Source: Trypanosoma brucei gambiense DAL972 (lineage: Eukaryota > Euglenozoa > Kinetoplastea > Trypanosomatida > Trypanosomatidae). From it: a stretch of DNA of 64,000 bases. The position numbers were made by a program, and so were the translations under genes. Numbering within the stretch: the stretch's first letter is position 1; each line of letters opens with the position of its first letter. The notes beneath the pieces were generated by a model. The model did not search any database and was not told where the DNA came from. It saw nothing but the letters and a program-made list of their open reading frames with translations. Positions 52,823 to 63,088 of the stretch are shown piece after piece. Location: the NCBI RefSeq assembly GCF_000210295.1, contig NC_026743.1:1674001-1738000 (forward strand), given 5' to 3'.

Positions 52823-53449
52823 NNNNNNNNNNNNNNNNNNNNNNNNNNNNNNNNNNNNNNNNNNNNNNNNNNNNNNNNNNNNNNNNNNNNNNNNNNNNNN
52901 NNNNNNNNNNNNNNNNNNNNNNNNNNNNNNNNNNNNNNNNNNNNNNNNNNNNNNNNNNNNNNNNNNNNNNNNNNNNNNNNNNNNNNNNNNNNNNNNNNNN
53001 NNNNNNNNNNNNNNNNNNNNNNNNNNNNNNNNNNNNNNNNNNNNNNNNNNNNNNNNNNNNNNNNNNNNNNNNNNNNNNNNNNNNNNNNNNNNNNNNNNNN
53101 NNNNNNNNNNNNNNNNNNNNNNNNNNNNNNNNNNNNNNNNNNNNNNNNNNNNNNNNNNNNNNNNNNNNNNNNNNNNNNNNNNNNNNNNNNNNNNNNNNNN
53201 NNNNNNNNNNNNNNNNNNNNNNNNNNNNNNNNNNNNNNNNNNNNNNNNNNNNNNNNNNNNNNNNNNNNNNNNNNNNNNNNNNNNNNNNNNNNNNNNNNNN
53301 NNNNNNNNNNNNNNNNNNNNNNNNNNNNNNNNNNNNNNNNNNNNNNNNNNNNNNNNNNNNNNNNNNNNNNNNNNNNNNNNNNNNNNNNNNNNNNNNNNNN
53401 NNNNNNNNNNNNNNNNNNNNNNNNNNNNNNNNNNNNNNNNNNNNNNNNN
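52823..53449. other. Assembly gap of 627 N
   Basis: 627 N that remove the 5' part of the INO1 coding sequence. Its odd length suggests an estimated size rather than filler. A typical INO1 of about 520-530 codons ending at 54446 would begin about 1,590 bases earlier, inside this gap, which agrees with the estimate. Confidence 0.98.
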
Positions 53450-54446
53450 AAAGAATAAGTGGAGTCCGGGGGAGCAGCTGCGGGCGGATATCCGCAACTT
53501 CAGGGAAAAGAATTCTCTTGAAGAAGTTATCGTACTTTGGACAGCGAACACCGAACGCTTCTCAGGGCATATCACCGGGGTTCATGACACTGCTGATCAT
53601 TTGATCGATGCCATACGGCGAAATGAAAATGAAATTGCCCCTTCCGTACTGTATGCAACAGCAGCTATTATGGAAGGCTGCAGTTATGTCAACGGAGCTC
53701 CACAAAATACCTTATGTGCTGGCCTTATAGAGCTTGCCCGTAGGCATGGTGTGTTTGTTGTTGGGGATGACTTTAAAAGTGGTCAAACAAAGGTGAAAAG
53801 TGGCCTGGTGGAGTTCTTCATGGATGCCGGTATTAAACCCGAGTGCATAGCCAGCTACAACCATCTTGGCAATAATGACGGATATAACTTGGCAGCCCCA
53901 AAGCAGTTTCGTTCGAAGGAGGTTACGAAAGGCGGTGTGCTGGACGATATGGTATCGTCAAACAGTATTCTTTACCCACCAGGAAGCCGAGGCCCTGATC
54001 ACTGCATTGTTATTAAGTACCTCCCGTATGTGGGTGACAGCAAACGTGCATTGGATGAGTACTACTTCTCAATATTTATGGGAGGTGAACAAACAGTGGT
54101 GCTCCATAACACATGCCAGGACTCGTTGCTGGCTGCACCACTTATCATTGATTTGGTTGTGCTAACTGAGTTGATGCACCGTGTCACCGTGACGCAATGC
54201 GATGGGGAAGATTGTTGTGACAAGAAGGAAAAAATGACGTCATATACGCATATGGAAACGGTGCTTTCACTTTTATCTTACTTGCTGAAGGCTCCACGTG
54301 TTCCGGAGGGAACACCTGTGGTGAATGGACTAAACCGACAGGGGCAAGCCATTAAGAATGTATTGCGTGCACTCGTTGGACTTCCACCGGATAACAATAT
54401 GCAACTGGAATGTCGACTGCCTTTCCTTCGCGGCGTGGGAAGTTGA
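53450..54446 (+). CDS. INO1: Myo-inositol-1-phosphate synthase, 5' part lost in assembly gap
   Basis: About 331 C-terminal residues are readable, in the frame that starts at 53451. They contain the family blocks LWTANTERF, GDDFKSGQTK, SYNHLGNNDGYNL and KYLPYVGDSKRALDEY. These belong to the NAD-dependent isomerase that turns glucose-6-phosphate into inositol-3-phosphate, the first step of de novo inositol synthesis for phosphatidylinositol and GPI anchors. The catalytic Lys in DDFKSG is present, as is the second Lys in SKRALDEY. The N-terminal Rossmann motif lies in the Ns. Any reading frame drawn through the gap is meaningless. In T. brucei the enzyme is cytosolic and needed by bloodstream forms. 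Confidence 0.94.
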
Positions 54447-56068
54447 TAGTGCAAAGGAAAAAAAAAAAGAAAAGCGACTTTGACTGAACAAAGTGGGCAT
54501 GTGCAGTTTGTTTAAGCGTGCGCATGTGCATGTGTGTACACACAGAAGGTAGCTGAATGTAACCGTCTACTTCGTTCCGCATATTTTGACTTAATAGCGG
54601 TAGGGTTGCGATTCCGCGCCTGTATGATAATAAAGGCAATTCAAACGCACAGCCGCGGTTTGTAATGACAAATGCAACACGTGTGTATATTACTCCAAAG
54701 ATGGTGGTAAAATAGAGGAGGCATGTGCGTGGAGGGAGGGGCGAAGAGATCGGGAACGGGATCGGGGGAACCACGTGTGTTATTATCCACATGGCTCCAT
54801 TTATCAATCGGATTTGTGAGGGTTCTCTTCATTCCCTGATGTTTTCTTTTCATTTATCTATTCGTGTGCGTGTGAAAAGGTTTAAAAAAAAAAGATAGGG
54901 AAGGAGCGTTACGTCCCTATCAAAAAGAAAAAAAACATTGAGTTTTTTCTACCTTATTTTGTGTTGACAAAAATCAATACATTCCTTCATATTCGGGCTC
55001 GTCTCCATTATGACTTCCTCCATACGTGCTAAGAGGAAATGGAGAAAGCATGTGAAGCTGGTTTAGCGTTTGTTCTTTTTGTGTTGTTGTTGTTGTTGTT
55101 TTCGCAAAATGGAAGGAACGAAATTTGAGCCCGCTCACAAACCCTCAGTTACAACCGATGGAGGTCGCGTGTTTCAGCAGCCAGCGAATGCGCTCATCAA
55201 AGGCAAAGTTTCCCTTGGGAAAATTAGTTACGTTTGAATAATAGCACCTGTCGCCCGAAACTCCATGGGAAGGATTCAGTGAGTTTATACCCTAATAATT
55301 ACCCTTTTCTATGAGGAGCGTTGCCCTCCCGTCTTCTTAATTATCGCTTGTTTCCTCCGCAACGGGCCGTGAGGACAAAAACACAACGCTTTTTTCCCCC
55401 CTTTTGGAGGAACTTGGTATGGTCTAGCAGGGTCCGTTTGTTTGTTGGGTGTTTTGTTTTGAATACTTTTTTCGTACAACTCTCCGTTAACTCACGTCGT
55501 TGTGGGGTTGTAAAAAAAAAAAAAAAGAAAGAAAGAAAGAAAAGGTGTCATTGTCCCACTCGACTGTAGCGGTGGGGAAAAAAAAACATTACTTTCGCGT
55601 GCATCAGCAGACGGTCAGGCGTCTGACGCGCCCACAGCTCTGTTCTTTCCCTCTTGTCGCCCTCAAACATATGCCTTTTTTTTTTCCGGGTGTTTGTTTG
55701 CTTGCCTGCTCACTTTAAATTGCTTTTCCACTCCCCTTTCCCGTTTGCATTCTACTTTGGTATTTTATTTCGTTTGGATACCCTCTCTGTTAACCTCGGA
55801 AAAAGTAAATTAACACAATATAGAATCCACAAAAGGCGTGAAGTGAAGGAAGTGGTGGAGAGGGTGGGCACGCCAGTAGTAACAGGGACGACAAAACAGA
55901 CTCAGTTGCCTCTGCTATTGTTCCTTTGCACCATTTCGTGTGTGTGTGTGTGTGTTTGAGTGCAAAGACAAGAAAGAAAGGAAAAGGAGTGCGAGGGAAA
56001 GGGAAAGGGATACATCAAGGTTGAGTTGTATATAAACTTACACTTTTATTTTCGCTAGGAACCGCGGG
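54447..56068 (+). other. Intergenic region
   Basis: 1.6 kb with no supported gene. Features: an A12 run just after the INO1 stop, (GTT)n near 55085-55100, A- and T-runs near 55510-55540 and (GT)n at about 55939-55957. The acceptor for the next gene is TTTTATTTTCGCTAG, AG at 56057-56058, 11 bases before the ATG. Confidence 0.55.
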
Positions 56069-57046
56069 ATGCCTTTAAGGACCGATTACGCTCGCTATCC
56101 GCGTGATGTGCGTGAAAAACAGAACGTGACGCGGCCCGCCGGGGAGCGGCGCCTGGCGGATCTTCACCTCACCGCATACCCCAGTGTTCTCAACAGTAAT
56201 GCACTGGCAGCAGCAGATTCATCTGAAACCCCGCCAAAGCCCGTTGCGCAGAACAAACCGTACATGGAGAAACCTCCAGTGGAGCTGATGACAACAAATC
56301 AGTTGACCGCGCTCCTCAGCAAAATGGCGAAAGAGGAGGCACTCAAGGACACAACGAAGGGTACGCCACTCGGTGGCGTGGAGTGTACGGAACTGGATCG
56401 CAAAACAACCTACCGACTCGATTATTGCAACAAGGACGTGCCGGGATTTCACACACGGCAGCGGGTTATACCAGACTACATGAAGAACTGGACTGAGACA
56501 GAGAAGGATGATATCCGAGAAGCCAGGAAGTATCCTTATCTCTCTATCCCGCAGAGTGTGCTTAATTGTCGACCAACTACGTACCGCCGTGATTACATTC
56601 CGACAGCACAGCCCAACGAATACAGGACTCTCTCTCACAAGACAAACCTCCAGGATATGCCTCCATCCTTCGCGTACTCAACGTATGCACTGGATGATCC
56701 ACGGCGCATCATTAAGTACGACGAGGTTGTGGCCGCGTGCAGCAAACCAAAATGCATGCTGTGGAAGAGTTATAGTCCGCGCGATTCTTTCCGTGCGAAG
56801 ACAGGAGTTGCAAAGGACGTTGCCGAGGAGTTGAGACTACTGCAAGAGTTGCGAGGGCCATCGAATCGATCGTCGGAATCGAGCTCCGTGGCTGGGAAAC
56901 AGAGGGAAAGCAGTGTTGAATGCAAGAAACCGATTCTCTTGCCAGGGTTGCGTGGAATGGGATATCGTATGGCACCGGGTGATGGCAAGGAGTACATTTG
57001 GCTTCCTCGAGATCACTTTTGTCATCGAATCGTATATGACTACTAG
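56069..57046 (+). CDS. Tyrosine-rich repeat protein, possible axonemal microtubule protein
   Basis: 325 residues with no known domain. It is basic, rich in Tyr, Pro and Arg, and has recurring short motifs of the form YRxDY: LRTDYARYP at the N-terminus, TTYRLDY near residue 112, TTYRRDY near 168, and the related EYRTLSHKT and SYSPRDSF. Proteins of this composition with spaced Tyr-Arg/Pro motifs are frequent among microtubule inner proteins and SAXO-type proteins of flagella, so an axonemal role is a reasonable guess. A helical low-complexity section (EELRLLQELRG, then Ser-rich) precedes the C-terminal GLRGMGYRMAPGDGKEY. The start follows a good acceptor by 11 bases. Confidence 0.72.
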   Translation: MPLRTDYARYPRDVREKQNVTRPAGERRLADLHLTAYPSVLNSNALAAADSSETPPKPVAQNKPYMEKPPVELMTTNQLTALLSKMAKEEALKDTTKGTPLGGVECTELDRKTTYRLDYCNKDVPGFHTRQRVIPDYMKNWTETEKDDIREARKYPYLSIPQSVLNCRPTTYRRDYIPTAQPNEYRTLSHKTNLQDMPPSFAYSTYALDDPRRIIKYDEVVAACSKPKCMLWKSYSPRDSFRAKTGVAKDVAEELRLLQELRGPSNRSSESSSVAGKQRESSVECKKPILLPGLRGMGYRMAPGDGKEYIWLPRDHFCHRIVYDY

Positions 57047-57664
57047 AACTTCTGCCAGCAGTTTGTTCGTGTAACAACTGTCATCTGACTTACACTGATT
57101 GGCACTGAGACAAAAGGATATGGTTGACGTATGTAGAGATTTTATATGAAAATTGTGTGTTCCTACAATTGGCTTGAGCAGGTCCCTATTCCAATGGAAT
57201 CTGTACTATATGTCCGCAGGGGTGTGGATGCCTTTCCACCTCCCCAGGCGAATGAAGGGAACGCAAGAGAGCCCTCTCTCGTGTACAGAAAAAGAAAAGG
57301 GGGGAAGGAGAAAGAAAGAGAGGTGTTTGGCATTATGTGGGTATGCATGACTCTTCTCTCGCTCTCCCGCTCTCTCTCTCCCTCTCTTACCTTGTACATT
57401 TTCTTTTTTGTGTGCCGTCCCTCCTACTTCGCCTGATGAGCACAACCTCACTGCTATTATTAACTTCATCACCATGACACTTCCGGCAAATCCTGTTAGG
57501 GTCACACTGGCACGGGTAAAGCACATTTTGCCCATGTTTACATAACTCTATCTTTAATTTCATTTCTTCGTGTTTTGCCTTCCTTCCACCCCCGCACCGC
57601 CCCACGTACGCACGTGCGCCGTGTTCCTAAGGTAACACAAGGAACATAAATCAAGCGATTACAC
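57047..57664 (+). other. Intergenic region with acceptor for the next gene
   Basis: 618 bases, no gene. It contains a CT-rich simple tract at about 57354-57390. The long pyrimidine stretch 57550-57628 and AG 57630-57631 give the acceptor; no ATG precedes 57665. Confidence 0.6.
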
Positions 57665-59905
57665 ATGGCTTCCGACTTGCAGAAGTCGCGGAACACAGTA
57701 ACCGCTGTGCGGAAAATGTTAGTCGGCGACCTTAAGGACAACCCTGACGAGCGCCTGAAGGTGTACAACATGCTTGCCGACACTCCATTTAAAGGCACGG
57801 GAAAGTCGCCATCGGATCACTGGGTTTCCATGATGTTAAAGGCGGTGCAGGATCCCTGGTCTCGCATCCGAAAGTTAGGGAGACAATGTCTTCTACGCAT
57901 CGCCTCCACGCAAACAGGCGTGCAAAAAAAGCGCTATATCAAGCAGCTGTTAAATCTCGTGCGGGACAGGTGGCCACGAGTTAGAAATTGGTATGAAAAA
58001 GAGGGATTGCTCCTTCTGTTGCTCGATGTCCTTAGCTTCGCGGAGCCCATCTCGTTAGAGGAAGGTTTGTTAGCAAATATGCTGCTTCTATTGGTTCTAC
58101 CGTCGGTGTCCGATCCTCAGTTACCGGTAAGTGACGCTGCGGTTGAGGTGGCACTTCTTGTCACACAGCGTAGCGAAAACCTCGCTTCCTTCACAGTAGA
58201 TTACAACGTGGTAGCACTCAGAAAGACATGTATCTTTGACAAAACCGGTGTTTCGGATCCTCTCACTACTGCTGGACATCTCGGCTGTTTGGCAAAGCTC
58301 CTGGCGCTGCATGCAGGGTTGTATACTACCCGTTTGATGGCAGACCTGCATCCAATTCTCCAGCAGTTGTCTGCTTATCCTGCTGCTAGTCTTCGCCAAC
58401 AGGTAGCTCGAGTATGGGCGCTACGCTCCGTAGAAAACTTTGACATGGCTCTTACCACAATGGTTGAGAAGGCACACGCCCCCTCAGATAGTGATGAGTG
58501 GTGGTGCGTGGTAGAGACACTTCTCATGGCACTGCAGGAACAATTAACGTATTACCTGTGCTTCCCGGAGAAGGCAAGGGCGCTAAAGCAAATGGCACGC
58601 GGAACCATCGTTAAGTCACTTTACGCAGTTCTGGTCCTGATTGAGGCAAAGCAGTTCGAGGTGGCTCGTATGGCGAAGCAGGTTTTGCCTCTGCTCACGC
58701 AGTTTGTGGTTCGATTTACGGAATCCCTCGCATTCCTGGGGGAGTTGTTGGGTAAAGAAGCCGCACGATTTCAGGAGCGCACGAACTTCGCTTTCCCTTT
58801 CCTGTCTGATTTAGTCTGGTTTTTGGTAATTCGACGGTATGTGCGGCCCGCTGGGGAGGCAACAGCAGTGCAAAAGGCCGTGATGCAATACCTGATTCCG
58901 AGCCTTGTTGGGGAAGGAGATGTGAGCGGCAACATCGACACTGAAGGCGTAGCAGCAACCCGGGGGCATGTCGACGACCCGCTGTCTGTCATACTTGTCT
59001 GCACTTACTTTCCCGAATGCTTAAAGGAACCCGCCGGCAAAAGACTTTTGAAGTTTGCCATTGATGAGGCGGCGTGGCGGAAGGCATTTTCACGTTTCGG
59101 GAATGTTGTCCAATACGCATCAGATTTCACACTTTTAATCAGGCAGGAGGAAGTGTCAGCGAGGCAGCTGTTGCCGTTATGGTTAAATTGGCTAGCTGGA
59201 GCGTATACACATCAGCAGTGCTTGATACTGGATGCAATAAAGGTTGCTATCGCCCCAAAGGAGCAGTTAGTAGGACGAAAGCGCCTCTCATTTGCATATC
59301 ATTCGGCTTTCTACGCGCCCACAATGAAAGATGAAGGGGAGGAAGTACCGCTCGGTTTCCACTGGCTGAAGCAGCGCTTCCCAAGCGAGGAGTTGCTGCC
59401 AGAGACGCAGCCGGTGCCTATGAATAATATGGAGGGGGTGGAAGATGTCTTGGGCGACCTCCACAACGTGGTATACCGAAAACTGTACGCCTACAAAGGC
59501 ACGGAACCATCAGTCCTTAATGCGGTGCGTTCCTTAATGATGGCGGAGTGTGGGGCTATGCCACAGCATAAAACACTTGCCGCTGTCGTCTCCGCCGTTG
59601 TCACACGCTTGGACAGTGTGGCATCCGAGTGGCGCGGTGTGTTGGTAACGCAGGGTGCAAAATCGGTCGGCGAAACCACCGCCGCCACGTCCAGGACGGG
59701 GGATGCACCATCTGGTGGTTGCAATAATTGGGATGATTCCGACAGTGAGGAAAACGTCGCAGGTGTAAGTCCGGATGAAGAGATACGGAATGCACGAACA
59801 ACCCTGTCTGCATTAGTTTACACACATTTTGATGGGAGGGAAGAGGCTTTTGTTCAAGCTGTTTGTGCCACGGGTTCTGAGGATGTGAGGAAGTTGCTGC
59901 GCTAA
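57665..59905 (+). CDS. Helical-repeat protein of unknown function
   Basis: 746 residues. The body (about 1-600) is a continuous series of amphipathic helices such as DPWSRIRKLGRQCLLRIA, DRWPRVRNWYEKEGLLLLLL and ASLRQQVARVWALRSV, with the Pro/Arg helix starts typical of HEAT or armadillo repeats. No catalytic motif, signal peptide or membrane segment is visible. A Leu run (EGLLLLLLDVL) near residue 118 is inside a helix, not a signal. The C-terminal 80 residues contain an acidic NNWDDSDSEEN patch between Thr/Ser-rich linkers, then a final helix ending RKLLR. It is most likely a scaffold or transport adaptor. I do not recognise the family. Confidence 0.78.
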   Translation: MASDLQKSRNTVTAVRKMLVGDLKDNPDERLKVYNMLADTPFKGTGKSPSDHWVSMMLKAVQDPWSRIRKLGRQCLLRIASTQTGVQKKRYIKQLLNLVRDRWPRVRNWYEKEGLLLLLLDVLSFAEPISLEEGLLANMLLLLVLPSVSDPQLPVSDAAVEVALLVTQRSENLASFTVDYNVVALRKTCIFDKTGVSDPLTTAGHLGCLAKLLALHAGLYTTRLMADLHPILQQLSAYPAASLRQQVARVWALRSVENFDMALTTMVEKAHAPSDSDEWWCVVETLLMALQEQLTYYLCFPEKARALKQMARGTIVKSLYAVLVLIEAKQFEVARMAKQVLPLLTQFVVRFTESLAFLGELLGKEAARFQERTNFAFPFLSDLVWFLVIRRYVRPAGEATAVQKAVMQYLIPSLVGEGDVSGNIDTEGVAATRGHVDDPLSVILVCTYFPECLKEPAGKRLLKFAIDEAAWRKAFSRFGNVVQYASDFTLLIRQEEVSARQLLPLWLNWLAGAYTHQQCLILDAIKVAIAPKEQLVGRKRLSFAYHSAFYAPTMKDEGEEVPLGFHWLKQRFPSEELLPETQPVPMNNMEGVEDVLGDLHNVVYRKLYAYKGTEPSVLNAVRSLMMAECGAMPQHKTLAAVVSAVVTRLDSVASEWRGVLVTQGAKSVGETTAATSRTGDAPSGGCNNWDDSDSEENVAGVSPDEEIRNARTTLSALVYTHFDGREEAFVQAVCATGSEDVRKLLR

Positions 59906-59924
59906 TTGTGGATGGCCGACACGT

Positions 59925-59964
<40 letters not shown>

Positions 59965-60502
59965 CGTCGCGGCCCACCCTTCAGACTTTCTCCAGTCCCA
60001 CGGGGAATTAACGTTTGTTGTTCGTTTAGCTCGCCGTCCCATCGGAGTTGACACGGGTTTTGTGTGCGTAGCGTCGGTCCGACATGCACTAGGTTACAGT
60101 TTGCGTGAAACCAGCAGCGGTGGGGAAGCGGAGGGGCGTGCTGCGCAGCTGAGGCTCCTAAAGGGCCGTTACGCCTCTGCGCCATCTATGCTACCCGGGT
60201 GGGCTCCTGTAAGGCACTTTGTCCACTCCCCTTTTTGACTGACGTTGTTTGTTGTATACATGATGTTTCGTGGCCAACTGCCGCATTTCTCCACTTTTTG
60301 GCTCTGTCTTCTCCGTGCAGCAGCCTCACATCGGTCAGCGCCCAACGTGTAACAATTTAAATGTCAGACGAGTTTCTTGCCTTGTTTTGTGAGTTCTACG
60401 TTTACCCTCTTTAGTGTTCCCATGTCTGTTTTCTACCCTCCACTAATACCTTCGGAACACTACTTCCAGGAAACGATAAAGGACAAAACAGGTGCCGAGG
60501 CG
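59906..60502 (+). other. Intergenic region with AC microsatellite
   Basis: 597 bases, no supported gene. An AC run at 59926-59963 begins 20 bases after the stop codon. The pyrimidine-rich stretch TCTGTTTTCTACCCTCCAC and AG at 60468-60469 form the acceptor for the phosphatase gene; the ATG at 60422 lies before the AG. Confidence 0.65.
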
Positions 60503-62008
60503 ATGCCTTACGCCTGCCTCCATGGCGGTTCTCTGTGCTTGTTGATATCGCTGCTTTCGTGCCTCGGTGCCCAGGCAGTACAGACCCTACACCTTGTGCA
60601 GCTTGTCCACCGTCACGGAGCGCGGTCTCCCAAGGTAAAACACAATCAAAGTCAAATATGCGGTGAGGTGCCGTGTGGGTATCTGAACGCTGCCGGGAAG
60701 ATGATGCTAATCAATGCAGGTGAATTTCTTAGGAATCACTACAACAGTAACGCATCTGAGCCTTTCTTCCCGGAGGAGAGTTACAACTCCTGTGTGACCT
60801 ACTCGCGTTCCACAGATGTCCCGCGTACGCTGCAGAGCGCTGGGTGTCTTCTGCGCGGAATGTTCCCCAATGCATCGGAATTCTTTCCAGCTATACACAC
60901 TGCAGATGTGAGTACCGATTGGCTACTGCGTTACGACGTGATACCTCAAGCATACGCCTTCAGTCATTTAGATGAGCATTGGTGGAGAAATGTGTGTAAC
61001 CCAAAGCTGGACACGCTTATCGACACCAACACGTTGTTATCCGTTTCGCGGGAGGTGTTCAGTGAAGGGTTCTGCGCTGATCCACAAAACCGGTGCCATT
61101 GCGCGGCGACGCTGTTCGACATTGGTGTCGCCATGCAGTCCGACGGTCGCATCGATAAACACCCACTTTTGAGGGAAAATCTCGGCCGGTTGCGCGATAT
61201 CAAGTTCTTTGAGGATTCTCACCGGTTTGTTTACAACGCCTCTGATCGTACGCACGCAAAGATGGGGAGTTTGGGGCAGCACCTTGCTCAGGAAATTTTG
61301 AAAAATGCGGAGAATCATATGAATGGACTAACGTCATACAAACTCTATCACTACAGCGCACATGACACAACGATAGCACCACTGGCTGCCACACTCGGGG
61401 ACAGCACAACCACTGGAATCACGCCACCTTACGGTCAGCTGTATGCTTTTGAACTGCTGTACGACCACGAAGTTAAAGGGTATATTATTCGGATAAGGCG
61501 CGGTGCGCCAGGTCAGAAACCCGAGGAAGGCTATGCATTTAGTTGGGGAGAGTTTCAGATGAAATGCATGAACGAAAACCACACTGTTTACACAGTTGAG
61601 GACAACAAGTGCCCTTACCACGACTTCCGGCGGTTCGTGAAATCCACCAAACCGCATGATCCCGCGGGACTTTGTTATCTCAACCGGAGGTACCGCGAGC
61701 TTTTCCACTGCCCGGGAAATGTTGGAAAACCACCTAATAAGCAGTGCAAAGTCTTTCGGCGTGTGTGTCCAGCGTGGTCCTGCGAAGAAGGTTACACGTT
61801 GAACAGTGTTACCTTAGAGTGTGTGTGCAGTTCCAGGAAATGTATGGAGAGTCGTGACCTGAGCATCAGCACTGACACACTTGGCAGGAATCTTTTCACC
61901 ATCTTCATCTTTGTGCTCTTGGCACTTCTCATCCCTATTTTTTCCGTATTCGTGTGCATCGGTAAAAAATTGCGGGCACGAACCCGCAGAACGAGGGCGA
62001 AGGGCTAG
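60503..62008 (+). CDS. Membrane-bound histidine acid phosphatase (TbMBAP1-like)
   Basis: 501 residues from the first ATG after the acceptor at 60469; starts further up lie before the splice site. A signal peptide (LCLLISLLSCLGAQA) opens the protein. RHGARSP begins at Arg37 and the proton donor HD (SAHDTT) is at His287-Asp288, so both halves of the histidine phosphatase active site are intact. A Cys-rich membrane-proximal region (CPGNVGKP...CKVFRRVC...CEEGYTL...CVCSSRKC) leads to a single transmembrane helix near 463-486 and a short basic tail. This is the layout of the type I endosomal acid phosphatase of T. brucei. It should dephosphorylate phosphoesters in acidic endocytic compartments. Confidence 0.9.
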   Translation: MPYACLHGGSLCLLISLLSCLGAQAVQTLHLVQLVHRHGARSPKVKHNQSQICGEVPCGYLNAAGKMMLINAGEFLRNHYNSNASEPFFPEESYNSCVTYSRSTDVPRTLQSAGCLLRGMFPNASEFFPAIHTADVSTDWLLRYDVIPQAYAFSHLDEHWWRNVCNPKLDTLIDTNTLLSVSREVFSEGFCADPQNRCHCAATLFDIGVAMQSDGRIDKHPLLRENLGRLRDIKFFEDSHRFVYNASDRTHAKMGSLGQHLAQEILKNAENHMNGLTSYKLYHYSAHDTTIAPLAATLGDSTTTGITPPYGQLYAFELLYDHEVKGYIIRIRRGAPGQKPEEGYAFSWGEFQMKCMNENHTVYTVEDNKCPYHDFRRFVKSTKPHDPAGLCYLNRRYRELFHCPGNVGKPPNKQCKVFRRVCPAWSCEEGYTLNSVTLECVCSSRKCMESRDLSISTDTLGRNLFTIFIFVLLALLIPIFSVFVCIGKKLRARTRRTRAKG

Positions 62009-62785
62009 TGCATTGTTGTTTTGTGTTTGTGTGTATGTGTTTTCGTTTGGGGATGACGGGGCATTTGTAGACCAGGGAGGCCGCAGTATAATACTGGTAT
62101 CTGACTGTTCTGATGCATGTGGTTTGTCCGCTGCTTTCCTCCGTTTAGTCCGGCTCCGTTCGACCTCAAGCTCCTCATGCAAAGAACGTAACTGCCGAAT
62201 ACCGTGGACGCTTAGTTCCTCCGGTGGATGCAGTGTAAAAATCGGACCAACAACCAGTGATATAACAAATCCCCATCATCTTCCTCTGGGACTGGCCTGT
62301 TGTAAATAAGTTTGTTTGCATGAATTTTTTTGACCTTGTGCGGTAATCACGTGAGGCCCTGGGAGAAGGGTGACCCTTCCTCTACACCCTCAGGCCTGAA
62401 AGAAAGTGCTCTCCTGAAGGGCAAATTGCTCGCACTAAGCACATAAAACCCTCTGTTTGCGTTTTCTCACTGTGCATAAAGTGGAAGGGATATGTGTTCA
62501 GCGAAGTGATGAGACTTCGCCAATGTTTGGGCGTATGTTTGATATGTGTTGCTCGGGCCCCTCCCCCCACGGTGCTGGCCGGTCATTTTTTTTGTTGGCG
62601 GACGCCAGCACTGCAGCGGAGGGGTGCCGATGCGCTGTATCTCTTTTGTGCGGCTTCATGGAAGTTACGACCGAAATAACCGGAAAGGAAACTCCAACTC
62701 ACCGCCGTCGCATTGGCCACAAGACGGTCGTGTCGTGTTTCTCCTAACATTCGCGTCTCGGTACAATCGGCGGGGCAGCCGGCGC
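62009..62785. other. Convergent strand-switch region
   Basis: The last + strand gene ends at 62008 and the first - strand coding sequence ends at 62786. The ~780 bases between them hold no supported gene, tRNA or snRNA that I can see. - strand frames here (for example 62382-62570 and 62583-62789) could be eroded continuations of the VSG-related sequence to the right. In trypanosomes such sites are where two polycistronic units end, and in T. brucei base J and histone variants mark them. Confidence 0.7.
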
Positions 62786-63007
62786 TCATGCATGTAGCCT
62801 CGCAACTCCACGGAGCAGTTGGACTTCCTCGAGTTTTCTGTCAGCCTCCATGAGTTTCTGCTCGACGAAACCGCGCACAGCCTTTAGTTTTTTTGAGGTA
62901 TTACATAACGCTTTTATTGCGGACAATTTCAAAGCTGCCCCGGCGTCCGCATGATGACAACAACCACTTACTAACGCCACTACTAAAAATGCCACTGTTC
63001 TTCGCAT
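62786..63007 (-). pseudogene. VSG-related N-terminal fragment
   Basis: 73 residues on the - strand. A signal peptide (MRRTVAFLVVALVSG, then CCHHADAG) is followed by an amphipathic helix with ALKLSAIKALCNTSKKL, the look of the N-terminal helix and first Cys of variant surface glycoprotein type A domains. The frame stops after RGVARLHA, far short of a full protein (about 400-500 residues). An upstream in-frame ATG at 63070 is less likely because it would bury the signal peptide. I read it as the 5' remnant of a broken VSG or VSG-related gene. Confidence 0.6.
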
Positions 63008-63088
63008 TTGCTGAAGAAAACAAAAGATGTCTGGCACCCGCAACCCACCAAGTTTTCCCTTAAACCACACAAACTAAGAAATACGATT

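Noticed and set aside
52578..54446. A single 622-codon frame crossing the N gap
   Set aside because: The central 209 codons are N. The part before the gap is non-coding spacer with T-rich runs; only the portion from 53450 is INO1.
62009..62785. RNA polymerase III genes at the strand switch
   Set aside because: tRNA clusters are common at such sites in trypanosomes, but I find no A box/B box pair or fold here.
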